Assembly (NCBI RefSeq): GCF_900155525.1
Contig: NZ_LT706952.1
Coordinates: 630,406 to 694,405 of the forward strand
Length of the DNA: 64,000 bases
Direction: 5' to 3'
DNA from: Mailhella massiliensis
GTDB lineage: Bacteria > Desulfobacterota > Desulfovibrionia > Desulfovibrionales > Desulfovibrionaceae
Shown: positions 44,730 through 53,525 of the stretch, in pieces
Layout: every line of letters begins with the position of its first letter
How positions within the stretch are numbered: position 1 is the first letter of the stretch
Position numbers and translations under genes: made by a program
The notes under the pieces: generated by a model
What the model was told of the DNA's origin: nothing
The model's database searches: none
Seen by the model: the letters and a program-made list of their open reading frames with translations, nothing else

Positions 44730-45995
44730 TCAGGCCCGGCTGCGCCCGCGCAGCATCAAGGCCGCAACGAGGCTGATGACGGAAAAGACGAGATAGATGA
44801 GGAAAGCCCGGGAATACGCCGCTTCCGTGCCGAGGGGGGCCAGTCGTTCCAGCATTTCCCCGATGACGGCCTGAAGGCAGGCCGTGCAGGCGAAAATGGA
44901 AAAGCTGAGCATGGAGGTGGAAAGTCCGAGCACCGAAGACGGAAGCGCCTCACGCGCGGCGGTGAACACCACCGACGCCGTGGCGTTGCCCGCGATGCAG
45001 ATGCCGCCGAACTGAAGCCACAGCGCCCATACCGGAAGAGGCGCGGGGCAGAAACAGAGCGAAAGCGAGCTTGCCGTCGCGCAGAGCGAGCCTGCCGCCA
45101 GCACGATCTTGCGGGAATGCAGCCTGTCGGAAAGCCACGCCCCGGCAGGCGTGCCGATGACGAGACTCAGAGCGCCGAGAGAAAGCAGCGCCCCCGTGGA
45201 TTCGGCGGAAAGATGATGCACGTTGCGGTAATAATCCCCGGCCCACAGCCCGGCGAAGGAAAAGAACAGCGACGCGCCCGTAAGGTACCAGAGCACCACA
45301 AGCCTGTACTGCCGCGAGGAAAACAGCACCCGGAAGGCCCCCGGCCCGCGTTCCGCGGCGGAAGGAGCGGAAGGCGCCGCATCGTCAGGCAGGCCCAGTT
45401 CCCGCCTCTGCGCGGGGGAAGGCGCGTCCTTCACCAGGAAAAAGAGCACCGCGCCCCAGAAAAGGGAAAAAACGGCGATGAACCAGAACACCGGCCGCCA
45501 GCCGAAGCCGGCGCTGAGCGAAGCCAGAGGGGCTGCGGCAAAAAAGGTGCCGAGTCCGCCCACGGCCATGAATATGGACACGAGGCGCGCATAGATGCCC
45601 TCGCGGAACCAGCGGCTCATGATCTTGAAGGATGCCGTGGTGACCACGGCCATGCCCATGCCGACAAGGGCCCTGCCCGCAAAGGCCTGCCCCGCGCCTT
45701 CGGCCGAGGCGAAGAGTATGCCGCCCACGCCGCCGAGTCCGAAAAGCAGCAGCATGGTCCGGCGGGGACCCCAGCCGTCCACCATGAGTCCGGCCGGTAT
45801 CTGCGTGGCCGCGTAGGCATACAGGAAGGCGGACCCCAGCCAGCCCGTCATGGCCGGGGCAAGCTGAAGCTCCGCGGCAAGTTCCGGCATGATGACGCCG
45901 AGACTGAGTCTCTGGAAGAAGACGAGAAAATAGGCGCCGCACAGCGCGGCAAAAAGCAGGCAGGCATAGGAGAAGGAACGGGAACGCATGGTCAT
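44730..45995 (-). CDS. Major facilitator superfamily transporter
   Basis: A 421-aa transporter with twelve predicted helices in two halves. The loop-2/3 MFS motif appears as GLMVDGWGPRRTMLLL, and the mirrored motif in the second half as AWLSDRLHSRKIVLAAG. N-terminus GAYFLVFFQRLSLGVIMPEL resembles anion:cation or nitrate/glucarate-type MFS members. The ATG at 45995 is chosen; 45989 is possible and neither has a strong ribosome site. It sits between the ornithine-cyclodeaminase-like gene and the ammonia-lyase homologue. It may import a second substrate or export a product of the pathway (inference). Confidence 0.88.
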   Translation of the reverse strand: MTMRSRSFSYACLLFAALCGAYFLVFFQRLSLGVIMPELAAELQLAPAMTGWLGSAFLYAYAATQIPAGLMVDGWGPRRTMLLLFGLGGVGGILFASAEGAGQAFAGRALVGMGMAVVTTASFKIMSRWFREGIYARLVSIFMAVGGLGTFFAAAPLASLSAGFGWRPVFWFIAVFSLFWGAVLFFLVKDAPSPAQRRELGLPDDAAPSAPSAAERGPGAFRVLFSSRQYRLVVLWYLTGASLFFSFAGLWAGDYYRNVHHLSAESTGALLSLGALSLVIGTPAGAWLSDRLHSRKIVLAAGSLCATASSLSLCFCPAPLPVWALWLQFGGICIAGNATASVVFTAAREALPSSVLGLSTSMLSFSIFACTACLQAVIGEMLERLAPLGTEAAYSRAFLIYLVFSVISLVAALMLRGRSRA

Positions 45996-46075
45996 ACCAG
46001 CCGGGGACGAAAAGAGGGGGAATAAAAAAGGATTCGGGGAAAAGGCGAAGCGGCGCGAGCCGCTTCGCCCGTACA

Positions 46076-47080
46076 TCAGCGGTAGCGCAGCTTCTGGCCT
46101 ATGCCGAGCTTTTCGGCCTTTTCCAGCATGGCGCAGCCGAGGGCGATGTCGTTGGTGCTCAGGCCGCGATGCCAGAAGAGAATGGTTTCGTCGTCGCTTT
46201 CACGGCCGGGCCTGAGTCCCGCCACGATCTGCCCCATTTCGGCGTGCAGGTTTTCCTGCGTGAGCTTGTCCGCTTCCACATGAGGGCGCAGGGAACCGTA
46301 GGGCAGGCCCTTGCGGCACTGGCCCCAGTCGTCCACCACGATCTTGTCCATGATGTCGGTGAGCGAAAGCTCCACCGCGCTCATGGTGCCGTAGGGAACC
46401 ACGAAGGCGCCCTTCTTGATCCATTCCGTCTTCAGCATGGGGCAGGGAGCGGGCAGACGCGTGGCTTCCACCACGATGTCGGCCCCCCTCACGCAGGATT
46501 CCCAGTCGTCCACCACGCGCACAGGTTTGCCCAGGTCTTCGGAAAGTCTTCTGCCGAAGGCCTCGCGGCTTTCCGGCCTGCGCGAATGCACGCGGATTTC
46601 CTCGAAATCGAAAAGCGAATCGAGAAGGCGCACGTTCCAGTACGAGGTGCCGCGGGAACCGATGTGGCCGAGAATGCGGGAATTCCTGCGGGCCATGTAT
46701 TTTGCGCCCAGGGCCGTCACCGCGCCGGTACGCATGTCCGTGATGGACGTGGCGTCGAGAATGGCCTTCACCATGCCGGTTTCGGGGTCGAACAGATTCA
46801 TGACCGCCATTTCCGAGGGCAGGCCCTGCTTGTAGTTGTCCACATAGTCGCCCACGATTTTCACGCCCGCCACGTGCAGGGGCTGTATGTAGCCGCGCAG
46901 CACATTGAAATGCCCCTTGGCGGAATCCTCCGGCACAAGATGCACCCTGGGTTCAATGCGCGTCTGGCCGAGGCCCTGGGCGCGGAGACTTTCCTCCACG
47001 GCGGCGAGAATTTCGGCGTCGGTCATCTTCAGGGCGGCCACGTCGGGCCCGTTGAGATAGGTAAGGTAACTTTCCTGCAT
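46076..47080 (-). CDS. Ornithine cyclodeaminase/mu-crystallin family NAD(P)-dependent protein
   Basis: A 334-aa protein with the family's substrate region (KGHFNVLRGYIQPLHVAGVK), the catalytic-site stretch DATSITDMRTGAVTALGAKYM, a Rossmann segment starting RILGHIGSRGTSYWN (GxGxxx slightly altered), and the late SLTDIMDKIVVDDWGQC. Members deaminate ornithine or reduce cyclic imines and ketimines, or act as alanine/tauropine-like dehydrogenases. The canonical GxGxQA is here GSRGTSY, so nucleotide binding may be altered. In an operon with an ammonia-lyase homologue it could process an imino or amino product, but the substrate cannot be named. GGAG lies upstream of the ATG. Confidence 0.85.
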   Translation of the reverse strand: MQESYLTYLNGPDVAALKMTDAEILAAVEESLRAQGLGQTRIEPRVHLVPEDSAKGHFNVLRGYIQPLHVAGVKIVGDYVDNYKQGLPSEMAVMNLFDPETGMVKAILDATSITDMRTGAVTALGAKYMARRNSRILGHIGSRGTSYWNVRLLDSLFDFEEIRVHSRRPESREAFGRRLSEDLGKPVRVVDDWESCVRGADIVVEATRLPAPCPMLKTEWIKKGAFVVPYGTMSAVELSLTDIMDKIVVDDWGQCRKGLPYGSLRPHVEADKLTQENLHAEMGQIVAGLRPGRESDDETILFWHRGLSTNDIALGCAMLEKAEKLGIGQKLRYR

Positions 47081-47110
47081 GGTGTGGACTCCGGAAGGTT
47101 CAGGTGAATA

Positions 47111-47911
47111 TCAGACGGGGCAGGGATAGCCGAGGCGAAGCGCCGCGGCCTCCTGCTCCGCCAGTACCGCGTAGTCGGAAACAGACGGCAGGGAAAAACT
47201 CTTCATACACAGCGCACGGCGAAGCTCTTCGCCTCCCGGGGCGAGGCTCCACTCCGCCAGAGCCCCCCGCAGCGCCGCGACGACGGCATCCTCCGCCTCC
47301 GGCGACGCTGCGAGAAAGGGCATGGCCGTCAGGGGAGAACGGCCGAGTATGACGAGCTCTTCCCGCAGTTCTTTTCGCGCGGAAACAAGCAGATGATAAA
47401 AGTAGCTGTCCAGCGGAACGACGTCGACGCGCCCTTCCCGCAGGGCATTCAGACATGCGGCCGGGGTTTCGAGTTCCACGCTTTCGGCGTAGAGCTTCCG
47501 GCCCGAAGCGTGGGGAGCAAGCAGAAAACGGAGCGCATTGTACCCCGACTGCGAATGCGCGCCCATGTGCCCGAGCCTTGCGCCGAAGCTCTCCTCCACC
47601 TTCGTCCAGCCGCTTCCGGCGCGCGCCAGAAGAAGCGTGCGGTAGACGGCCTTTTCCCCGGAATCGGGGCCGAGAGGCGCGCCGATGATGCGGTGCCTTG
47701 CTCCGGCCTGCACATAGGGCCGCCCGCAAAGGAACACCAGCCCCATGTCGGGCCGCTTCCACAGCTCCCCGAGAGGCGCGGGCGCCCGCCATTCCACGAC
47801 GCGCAGATCCACCCCGGCAAGTCTGCCCGCCTCGGCAAACACGGTCCGCCATGCCTCCGCATGGAAGGGGGTAGCGTCATACAGTCGGGAACAGGCGATA
47901 AGCGTAGTCAT
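47111..47911 (-). CDS. PhnD-like phosphate/phosphonate-type binding protein without signal peptide
   Basis: A 266-aa protein of the periplasmic-binding-protein fold (PhnD-like, PF12974 type): MGLVFLCGRPYVQAGARHRI, GARLGHMGAHSQSGYNALRF and LREGRVDVVPLDSYFYHLL are its landmark segments. Unlike transport-linked relatives it starts directly with MTTLIACSRLYDAT and shows no signal peptide or lipobox, so it should stay in the cytoplasm. No ABC permease or ATPase is near. It is the first gene of the operon, divergent from a LysR regulator. A cytoplasmic ligand-binding, chaperone or enzymatic role is more likely than uptake; alternatively the true start was missed. GAGAGG precedes the ATG. Confidence 0.75.
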   Translation of the reverse strand: MTTLIACSRLYDATPFHAEAWRTVFAEAGRLAGVDLRVVEWRAPAPLGELWKRPDMGLVFLCGRPYVQAGARHRIIGAPLGPDSGEKAVYRTLLLARAGSGWTKVEESFGARLGHMGAHSQSGYNALRFLLAPHASGRKLYAESVELETPAACLNALREGRVDVVPLDSYFYHLLVSARKELREELVILGRSPLTAMPFLAASPEAEDAVVAALRGALAEWSLAPGGEELRRALCMKSFSLPSVSDYAVLAEQEAAALRLGYPCPV

Positions 47912-47987
47912 AACGGCCTCTCGAAAACATTGCCGGGGAAAACGACTCCGGGCGGGACGCCCGGCTTCCGCCGGAGGGTCAGGTCCG

Positions 47988-48016
47988 TTCTAACACTCTA
48001 AAAATTTTTTTGTCAA
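47988..48016 (-). promoter_or_regulatory. Sigma-70 promoter of the ammonia-lyase-homologue operon
   Basis: On the minus strand a perfect TTGACA (48011-48016) is followed after 17 bases by TTAGAA (47988-47993), about 75 bases before the PhnD-like gene. The AT-rich spacer region is shared with the divergent LysR gene, which probably binds here. Confidence 0.6.
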
Positions 48017-48143
48017 AACAATTATTGATAAAATGTATTGATTGATATATAGAGAGCTTTGATAGCAGCTCCCATCGCTCCGTTCTGCGCCCCTTTTCAG
48101 CACAGGGGCACGGACAAAACCGCGTTTGTCCGGGGAAAACGCC

Positions 48144-49076
48144 ATGATAGAACCTTTCAGCGGAAACTTTCTGCAATGGCTGCGCGGCTTCTACGCCGTG
48201 GCGGAATACGGCAACATGTCGCAGGCGGCGGAAAGCCTCCATCTGAAGCAGCCCGCCGTAAGCTACCTTGTGCAGTGCCTTGAGGCGGAACTCGGGGTGC
48301 AGCTCTTCCACCGGCGGAACAAGAGCATGGAACTTACGGACGAGGGGCGCATTCTTCACGAGAAGGCCATCACCATGTTCGATCTGGTGAAGGAAATCCG
48401 CTCCGAGGTGGGCAGCGGAGGCAAGGCGGAATACAAGGGGGAGATATCGCTTTCCACCACCCACAGCGTTTCGGCCAACATCATAGCCGGGCCTCTGGCG
48501 CTCTTTCATCAGAAGTATCCGCGCACGCGCTTCACCCTGCAATCCGGCGGGGAATCGAGCTTCACGCTGGATCTGGTCAACAGTTCCGCCATCGACTTCG
48601 GCATTCTGGCGGGCAGGGAATTTCCTCCCACCATAGAGGCGCGCCCGCTGTTTCTCTCCCGTCTCGTCCTGGTCTGCCCGCGCGGCAGCGGCTTCACACG
48701 CGATGAAAACGGCGTGCTGTGCGACCCGCGGGAACTGGACGGCGTGCCCTTCGTCGCCTTCTCCTCGGCAAGCACGCTGAGCAGAGTGGTTACGGACGAA
48801 CTGCACAAAAGCGGAGCCACGCCCTCCGTCGCCGCCACGGCCAACAATTCCGCCGTCATTCTCTCCTATGTGCGGGCCGGCATGGGCGTGACCATTCTGG
48901 AAGACTTCACCGTCCGCCGGTACCAAGATACGCTGGACATCTATCCTCTGCCCGGAGAAGGCGTGCTGCGCCAGTATTCTCTGATCACGCGGCGGCGCAG
49001 GCACCTGCCGCCCCAGAGCGCGGCCTGCATAGACATGCTGTTCCGGGAGCTTTCCGGCAGCATCGTGCCGCTCTGA
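48144..49076 (+). CDS. LysR-family transcriptional regulator
   Basis: A 310-aa LysR protein: N-terminal winged HTH (FYAVAEYGNMSQAAESLHLK, QPAVSYLVQCLEAELGVQLF, HRRNKSMELTDEG) and a substrate-binding domain from about residue 95 (GEISLSTTHSVSANIIAGPL onward). The ATG at 48144 has GGGGAAAACG upstream; a TTG at 48126 is the alternative. It is divergent from the PhnD-like/OCD/MFS/lyase-homologue/symporter operon with ~230 bases between, the classic LysR arrangement, so it most likely controls that operon in response to the substrate or product. Confidence 0.93.
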   Translation: MIEPFSGNFLQWLRGFYAVAEYGNMSQAAESLHLKQPAVSYLVQCLEAELGVQLFHRRNKSMELTDEGRILHEKAITMFDLVKEIRSEVGSGGKAEYKGEISLSTTHSVSANIIAGPLALFHQKYPRTRFTLQSGGESSFTLDLVNSSAIDFGILAGREFPPTIEARPLFLSRLVLVCPRGSGFTRDENGVLCDPRELDGVPFVAFSSASTLSRVVTDELHKSGATPSVAATANNSAVILSYVRAGMGVTILEDFTVRRYQDTLDIYPLPGEGVLRQYSLITRRRRHLPPQSAACIDMLFRELSGSIVPL

Positions 49077-49122
49077 GCCTGCGGGAAAAAACGCCCGCGC
49101 CACTCCTGAGCCGAGGGCATGA

Positions 49123-49180
49123 AAAAACGCCTTTTCGAAACGCACGGAACCTGGGATTCCGTGAATCGAAAAGGCGTTTT
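49123..49180. terminator. Bidirectional terminator between LysR and iron alcohol dehydrogenase genes
   Basis: Long stem (49123-49138 with 49166-49180; AAAACGCCTTTTCGA paired with its complement) plus an inner CACGGAA/TTCCGTG hairpin, between convergent genes. Confidence 0.88.
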
Positions 49181-49263
49181 CCGTAACCGTCCGTTTTCCC
49201 GGGCTGCGCCAAAAAGGCGCGCCTAGAGAAACGGCGGCCGTACCGGCTCGGCCCGGCCTCATG

Positions 49264-50382
49264 CTACAGGAGGGAAGCGTATATCTTCGCTATCTCCTCC
49301 TCGGAAAGCGGCCTGAAATTATTGGCAAGCAGCCGCTGCTGCGAAACAATGACGGTGCGGGCGAAAAGGGAAACATCCTGCTCCGTCATGCCGTATTCGC
49401 GCAGTCTCTTCAAAGGAAGGATGGCCGCAAGAAGCTCCGCAAGCCGTGCAAATGCTTCCTCTCTGCGGCAGGCAAGGAGCGCGGCGAGCGTATCCGCAAG
49501 TTCCGCAAGGCGGCCTTCAAGCCCTGCTTCCCCGTAGACTTCGAGCACGGCCGTGAAAAGCGCGTAGTTGGATTCCCCGTGGGGCACATGGTACGTTCCG
49601 CCCAGCGGGTAGCTCAACGCATGAACGGCGGCACAGCCCGCGGTACCGAAGGCCAGTCCCGCAAAGTTGCTGGCGATGAGGAAATCCTTCATGAACCTTC
49701 CGCGCGCTTCCCGGCCCTCGTTCCGTATGGCCTGATAGCCGCGCAGGATGAGTTCCATGGCCCTGTGACTGAAAAGAAGCGTATAGGGCGTGGCCTTTGG
49801 AGAAAGGGCCGATTCCACGGCATGGACCAGCGCGTCGATGGAACTTGTGGCGAACACCCCCCACGGCAGGGCGGAAAGCAGCTCGGGCACGAGCACGGCC
49901 TGACGGGCGAACATGGCCGGGGAAACCAGGCCCGTCTTGCTGCCCAGCCTGGTCCGGTTGAGGATGGAAATATTGGTCACCTCGCTCCCCGTGCCGCAGG
50001 TGGTCGGCAGAATGACAAGCTCCCGGTGCGCCTCAAGATGCGCCATGTCGCGGTAAAGATCGTCCGTGCGCGCGCCCGCAGGAGCCACGGCCAGCACCTT
50101 GGCGATATCGATGACGGTGCCGCCGCCGATGGCGATGATGCGGCCTTTGCCGAAGCCTTCCATACGCTCCAGAATGGCGTCCACCATCACGTCGGTCGGT
50201 TCCCCGGCTCCGAACTCCTCCTGATGGATCACCCGGGCGGGAAGGTTCAGATGCCCGAAGAAAGGCTCGTAAATATACCTGTTGCTGAGTACGACGTCAT
50301 CCGCCGTGATGCGGAACTGTTCCGCAAATTCCCGGCAGGTATCGAAATAATGAAGTTCCGGCTTGAACTGAAGTTGCAGCAT
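49264..50382 (-). CDS. Iron-containing (group III) alcohol dehydrogenase
   Basis: A 372-aa enzyme with the iron-ADH fold: nucleotide motif IIAIGGGTVIDIAKVLAV, PTTCGTGSEVTNISIL, the metal ligands in SSIDALVHAVES and HALSYPLGGTYHVPHGESN. The ATG at 50382 (GGGGG upstream) is preferred to the GTG at 50427. It is the last gene of the glycyl-radical operon. In related sulfonate pathways such enzymes reduce sulfoacetaldehyde to isethionate or reduce the carbonyl product (acetaldehyde or hydroxyacetone) of C-S cleavage with NADH. One of these roles is likely, but which cannot be decided from sequence. It resembles the 4-hydroxybutyrate/1,3-propanediol dehydrogenase branch. Confidence 0.9.
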   Translation of the reverse strand: MLQLQFKPELHYFDTCREFAEQFRITADDVVLSNRYIYEPFFGHLNLPARVIHQEEFGAGEPTDVMVDAILERMEGFGKGRIIAIGGGTVIDIAKVLAVAPAGARTDDLYRDMAHLEAHRELVILPTTCGTGSEVTNISILNRTRLGSKTGLVSPAMFARQAVLVPELLSALPWGVFATSSIDALVHAVESALSPKATPYTLLFSHRAMELILRGYQAIRNEGREARGRFMKDFLIASNFAGLAFGTAGCAAVHALSYPLGGTYHVPHGESNYALFTAVLEVYGEAGLEGRLAELADTLAALLACRREEAFARLAELLAAILPLKRLREYGMTEQDVSLFARTVIVSQQRLLANNFRPLSEEEIAKIYASLL

Positions 50383-50692
50383 GGCTTGCCCCCACGTTGA
50401 AATGAACAATGCCGAAGTCTTCTGCACATTTCATGCCATACGCTGTTTTTTCTTCTTTTTCAGCGTGTTGTAGACATTCTTTCCGTTTTTCCGCCCTGTC
50501 GCTTGCACAAACGCAAAAGCCCCGGAAGCCGCGCCTTCCTCTTTCCCGGCCGAAAAACGGAAGGCCGGGCCCTTCCTGCGCTCTTCCGCCGCGCCGGAGC
50601 CCGCCCGGCGGCACGCCGCTCCCGGCGTTTGCAAAAACGCATACGCGGAAACACGGAAAGCCAGCCCGGAACGGTTCTTCCGCTCCGGCCCT
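50383..50692. other. Spacer between the second activase and the iron alcohol dehydrogenase genes
   Basis: About 310 bases, GC-rich and then AT-rich towards the dehydrogenase start, with several GC inverted repeats. No supported open frame. The long gap, unlike the tight spacing elsewhere in the operon, may mean the dehydrogenase has its own promoter; none is convincing by eye. Confidence 0.5.
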
Positions 50693-51619
50693 TCAGCGGA
50701 TTTCCACGGAAAGGCCTTCTTCCTGGAATACGTCCGCAATGGCTTCCAGCCTGTCCTGCGGCAGGGAAAGACGGTCGTAGCCGAAAGGCAGGCCCATCTG
50801 GGCGTACTTGTCCCCGCAGAGGGTGGAACATGTTTCCAGAATATGGAAGAAGGACCCCGTCTTTTTCACGATGCGGGCGATGTTGCGCATGGTGACCGTA
50901 TCGTCGTTGAAACCGGGAACGACAAGGGTGCGGCTGTTGATCTCAAGGCCGGGAAATTCTTCCACGATGCGCTGGAAGTTGCAGAGAATGCGGGAATTGT
51001 CCACCCCCGTGCCCCTGCGGTGCGCCAGAGGATCGCTGTGCTTGATGTCGAAGAAAAGAAGATCCGTCTCACGCAGCGCGGCTATGGTATGCGGTGCGTC
51101 GAGGTCGAAGAAGCCGCAGGTTTCCATGGCCGTATGCAGCCCTTCCTCATGGGCAAGGCGCATGAGATCGGCCGCCTGCTGCGGGTGCATCATGGGTTCC
51201 CCGCCGCTCAGGGTAATGCCGCCGCCGTTCATGATGTAATCCTTGTCCTTGAGGATATCCTCCATGATCTCTTCAAGGCTCATGGCGCGGCCGCTCATGA
51301 ACAGCGCGCCCGAAGGACAGCGGGACACGCATTCCCCGCAGTCGGTACAGCGGTCGCGCGCCACGCGGATGGCGTTCTTGCTCACATAAATGGCGTCGTG
51401 CGGGCAGGCTCCCACGCAGTGCCTGCAAACGGCAGGCCCGATGCACTTTTCCGTATTGCAAACGAGCACGGGCCTGTTGCGGCGGCATTCGGGATTGCAG
51501 CACCAGTAGCAGCGCAGCGGGCAGCCCGTGAAGAACACGGTGGTACGCAGGCCGTGCCCGGGACAGGGAGAAAAATGCTGGATTCCACTGATGAGCAGCG
51601 GCATGGATTCACGGGACAT
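50693..51619 (-). CDS. Glycyl radical enzyme activase, radical SAM (second of the operon)
   Basis: A 308-aa radical SAM protein starting at the ATG at 51619 (AGGAG seven bases upstream, overlapping the regulator's 3' end). The SAM-cluster motif is CPLRCYWC (Cys33, 37, 40). An inserted two-cluster ferredoxin-like domain follows, with CIGPAVCRHCVGACP and CTDCGECVSRCP. SGGEPM and LFFDIKHSD are typical of the family. The segment before the cluster is PGHGLRTTVFFTGC instead of the usual DGPGIRTxxFxKGC, so it is a diverged activase. It sits with the Cys-less GRE homologue (53501-55897) and the sigma-54 gene, which suggests it serves that protein. Confidence 0.9.
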   Translation of the reverse strand: MSRESMPLLISGIQHFSPCPGHGLRTTVFFTGCPLRCYWCCNPECRRNRPVLVCNTEKCIGPAVCRHCVGACPHDAIYVSKNAIRVARDRCTDCGECVSRCPSGALFMSGRAMSLEEIMEDILKDKDYIMNGGGITLSGGEPMMHPQQAADLMRLAHEEGLHTAMETCGFFDLDAPHTIAALRETDLLFFDIKHSDPLAHRRGTGVDNSRILCNFQRIVEEFPGLEINSRTLVVPGFNDDTVTMRNIARIVKKTGSFFHILETCSTLCGDKYAQMGLPFGYDRLSLPQDRLEAIADVFQEEGLSVEIR

Positions 51620-53525
51620 ATTTTTTCTCCTGCGCGGCATGTTTCTGCACCAGTTCATACTTCACCAGCTTGCGCCACAGCGTGGAGAAATGCACGTCCA
51701 GCGCTTCGGAAACGGCCTGAATGGTGCCGTACTTTTCCATGGCCCTTTCCAGATATTCCTTTTCAAAGGCGGCCATGGCGTCCTTGAGAGACAAGGTTCC
51801 TTCCTGAAGCCCCGCGGAAAAGCAAGCCCCTCCCGAAGGGGGCGGAGGCTGGGAAATATCGGGCAGAGAAACGGGCTCCATGCGCTCCTTTGCGGTGAGC
51901 TGATACTCCTGCTGCAGGCGCGCGGGCAGATCGTGCAGGCCGAGGGTATCGCCCTCGCTCATGACCAGCAGCCATTCCATGATGTTGACGAGCTCGCGCA
52001 TGTTGCCCCGGAAGGGGTAACGCAGAAGCCAGCGCAGAAGTTCCGGCGACATGGTCTTGGAGGCGTCGTTCTGCGTGTTGTACTGCTCTATGAGCTGATC
52101 GATCATGGCGCGGACGTCTTCCGGCCGCTCGCGCAGGGGCGGAATGACGTTGGGAATGACGTTGAGCCTGTAGAAAAGGTCGCGCCGGAAACTCCCCTTC
52201 TCCACCTCTTCGGCCAGATTCTTGTTGGTGGCGGCAAGGATGCGTATGTCCACCGAGGTGCGCTTCGTGCCGCCTACGCGGATGAAGGACTTTTTCTCAA
52301 ACACTTCCAGCAGCTTGGACTGAAGACTGTATTGCAGCTCGCCGATTTCGTCCAGAAAAAGCGTGCCCTTGTCCGCCGTTTCGATAAGTCCCATCTTGCC
52401 GTGGGCGCTGGCGCCGGTGAAGGCCCCCTTCTCGTAGCCGAAAAGCTCGCTTTCCAGAAGCTGTTCGGGAATGGCGCCGCAGTTGATGACCACGAAGGGC
52501 CGGGAACTGCGGCTGCTGTTGTTGTGGATGAGGGAGGCCAGCATGGTCTTGCCCACTCCCGATTCGCCGGTGATGAGCACGCAGGAATTCGTCTTGCTCA
52601 CCTTGAGGGCCTGCTGCACCACCTGATTCTTGACGGAACTGTGCACCGTAAAACCCGAGGCATTGCAGATGCGCTGAAGCTCCGCGGAGGGGATGCCGGG
52701 CTTGGGAGCGGCGGAAACGGCGCTCGTTTCCGCTTCCGGCTGAGGCGCGGCCTCGCTTTTGAGCTGGAGCATCACGCGGAAAAGATTGCCCGAATCATCG
52801 AAGGCGGGGGTGGCGCTGCCCTGATAGGTCTGCCCCGTGGGCAGCGTGACGGGCATGGTGACCCGCGTTCCCGAAGCTCCCGCCTTTTTGAAAAGCGCCA
52901 CGAGGTTGCGGGGAGAACGCTGAATGTCTTCGATATGCCTCCCCACAAGTCCCTGCCTGCCCAGAAGAATGAGCTTTTCGTAGGCGGAATTCACGTTGCG
53001 GATGACGCCGCGGCTGTTCAGCGTGAGGAAAATATCCTCGAACTGATCGACCACGGTTTCAAATTCCCGCGCCAGATTCGCATATTCGGGAAACTCGTGG
53101 ATGATGGCGCTGAAGTTGTTGATGTCCTGCATCATGGTAATGACGCCCGCCGTGACGCCGTTGTACTCCAGAGGCATACGGCTGACCACCACCGTGGCCA
53201 TGGGCAGGCGCAGGAGGGAACAGATCTGCGGAATGCCCGTGGCAAGAACCTTGCGCACCTCCACCCAGTCGTGCGGGCTGGCATCGGCCAGGGGAAAACC
53301 CGTCTTCGGAATGCTTCCCCCCTGGTGCAGGAGCCGTGCGGCCTGATTGATATGGTAGACTACGCCCTCGGCATCCACCAGCAGCACCCCGGAAGAGAGC
53401 GCGTCGGTAAAGGCGCGCACGCTTTCATGGGGAAGAAAGGAAAGCGATGACTGGGGAAGCTTCTCGTCTCTCATGGTTTTCGACATGACAGGCCCGCCGT
53501 CTACCGGGCTTTCTGAAGCGGACAT
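51609..53525 (-). CDS. Sigma-54-dependent activator with two PAS domains
   Basis: A 638-aa activator: two PAS-like sensory domains (~residues 35-150 and 150-275), then AAA+ with Walker A GESGVGKT, GAFTGASAHG, Walker B GTLFLDEIGEL, and an HTH region at the end (YGTIQAVSEALDVHFSTLWR). There is no receiver, so the PAS pair presumably binds the inducer. It overlaps the GRE homologue by 25 bases at its start and the activase by 11 bases at its end, so it is embedded in the operon it probably controls, along with the sigma-54 promoters at 60379 and 60748 (inference). The start could also be the internal ATG at 53486; no ribosome site is clear. Confidence 0.9.
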   Translation of the reverse strand: MSASESPVDGGPVMSKTMRDEKLPQSSLSFLPHESVRAFTDALSSGVLLVDAEGVVYHINQAARLLHQGGSIPKTGFPLADASPHDWVEVRKVLATGIPQICSLLRLPMATVVVSRMPLEYNGVTAGVITMMQDINNFSAIIHEFPEYANLAREFETVVDQFEDIFLTLNSRGVIRNVNSAYEKLILLGRQGLVGRHIEDIQRSPRNLVALFKKAGASGTRVTMPVTLPTGQTYQGSATPAFDDSGNLFRVMLQLKSEAAPQPEAETSAVSAAPKPGIPSAELQRICNASGFTVHSSVKNQVVQQALKVSKTNSCVLITGESGVGKTMLASLIHNNSSRSSRPFVVINCGAIPEQLLESELFGYEKGAFTGASAHGKMGLIETADKGTLFLDEIGELQYSLQSKLLEVFEKKSFIRVGGTKRTSVDIRILAATNKNLAEEVEKGSFRRDLFYRLNVIPNVIPPLRERPEDVRAMIDQLIEQYNTQNDASKTMSPELLRWLLRYPFRGNMRELVNIMEWLLVMSEGDTLGLHDLPARLQQEYQLTAKERMEPVSLPDISQPPPPSGGACFSAGLQEGTLSLKDAMAAFEKEYLERAMEKYGTIQAVSEALDVHFSTLWRKLVKYELVQKHAAQEKKYVP

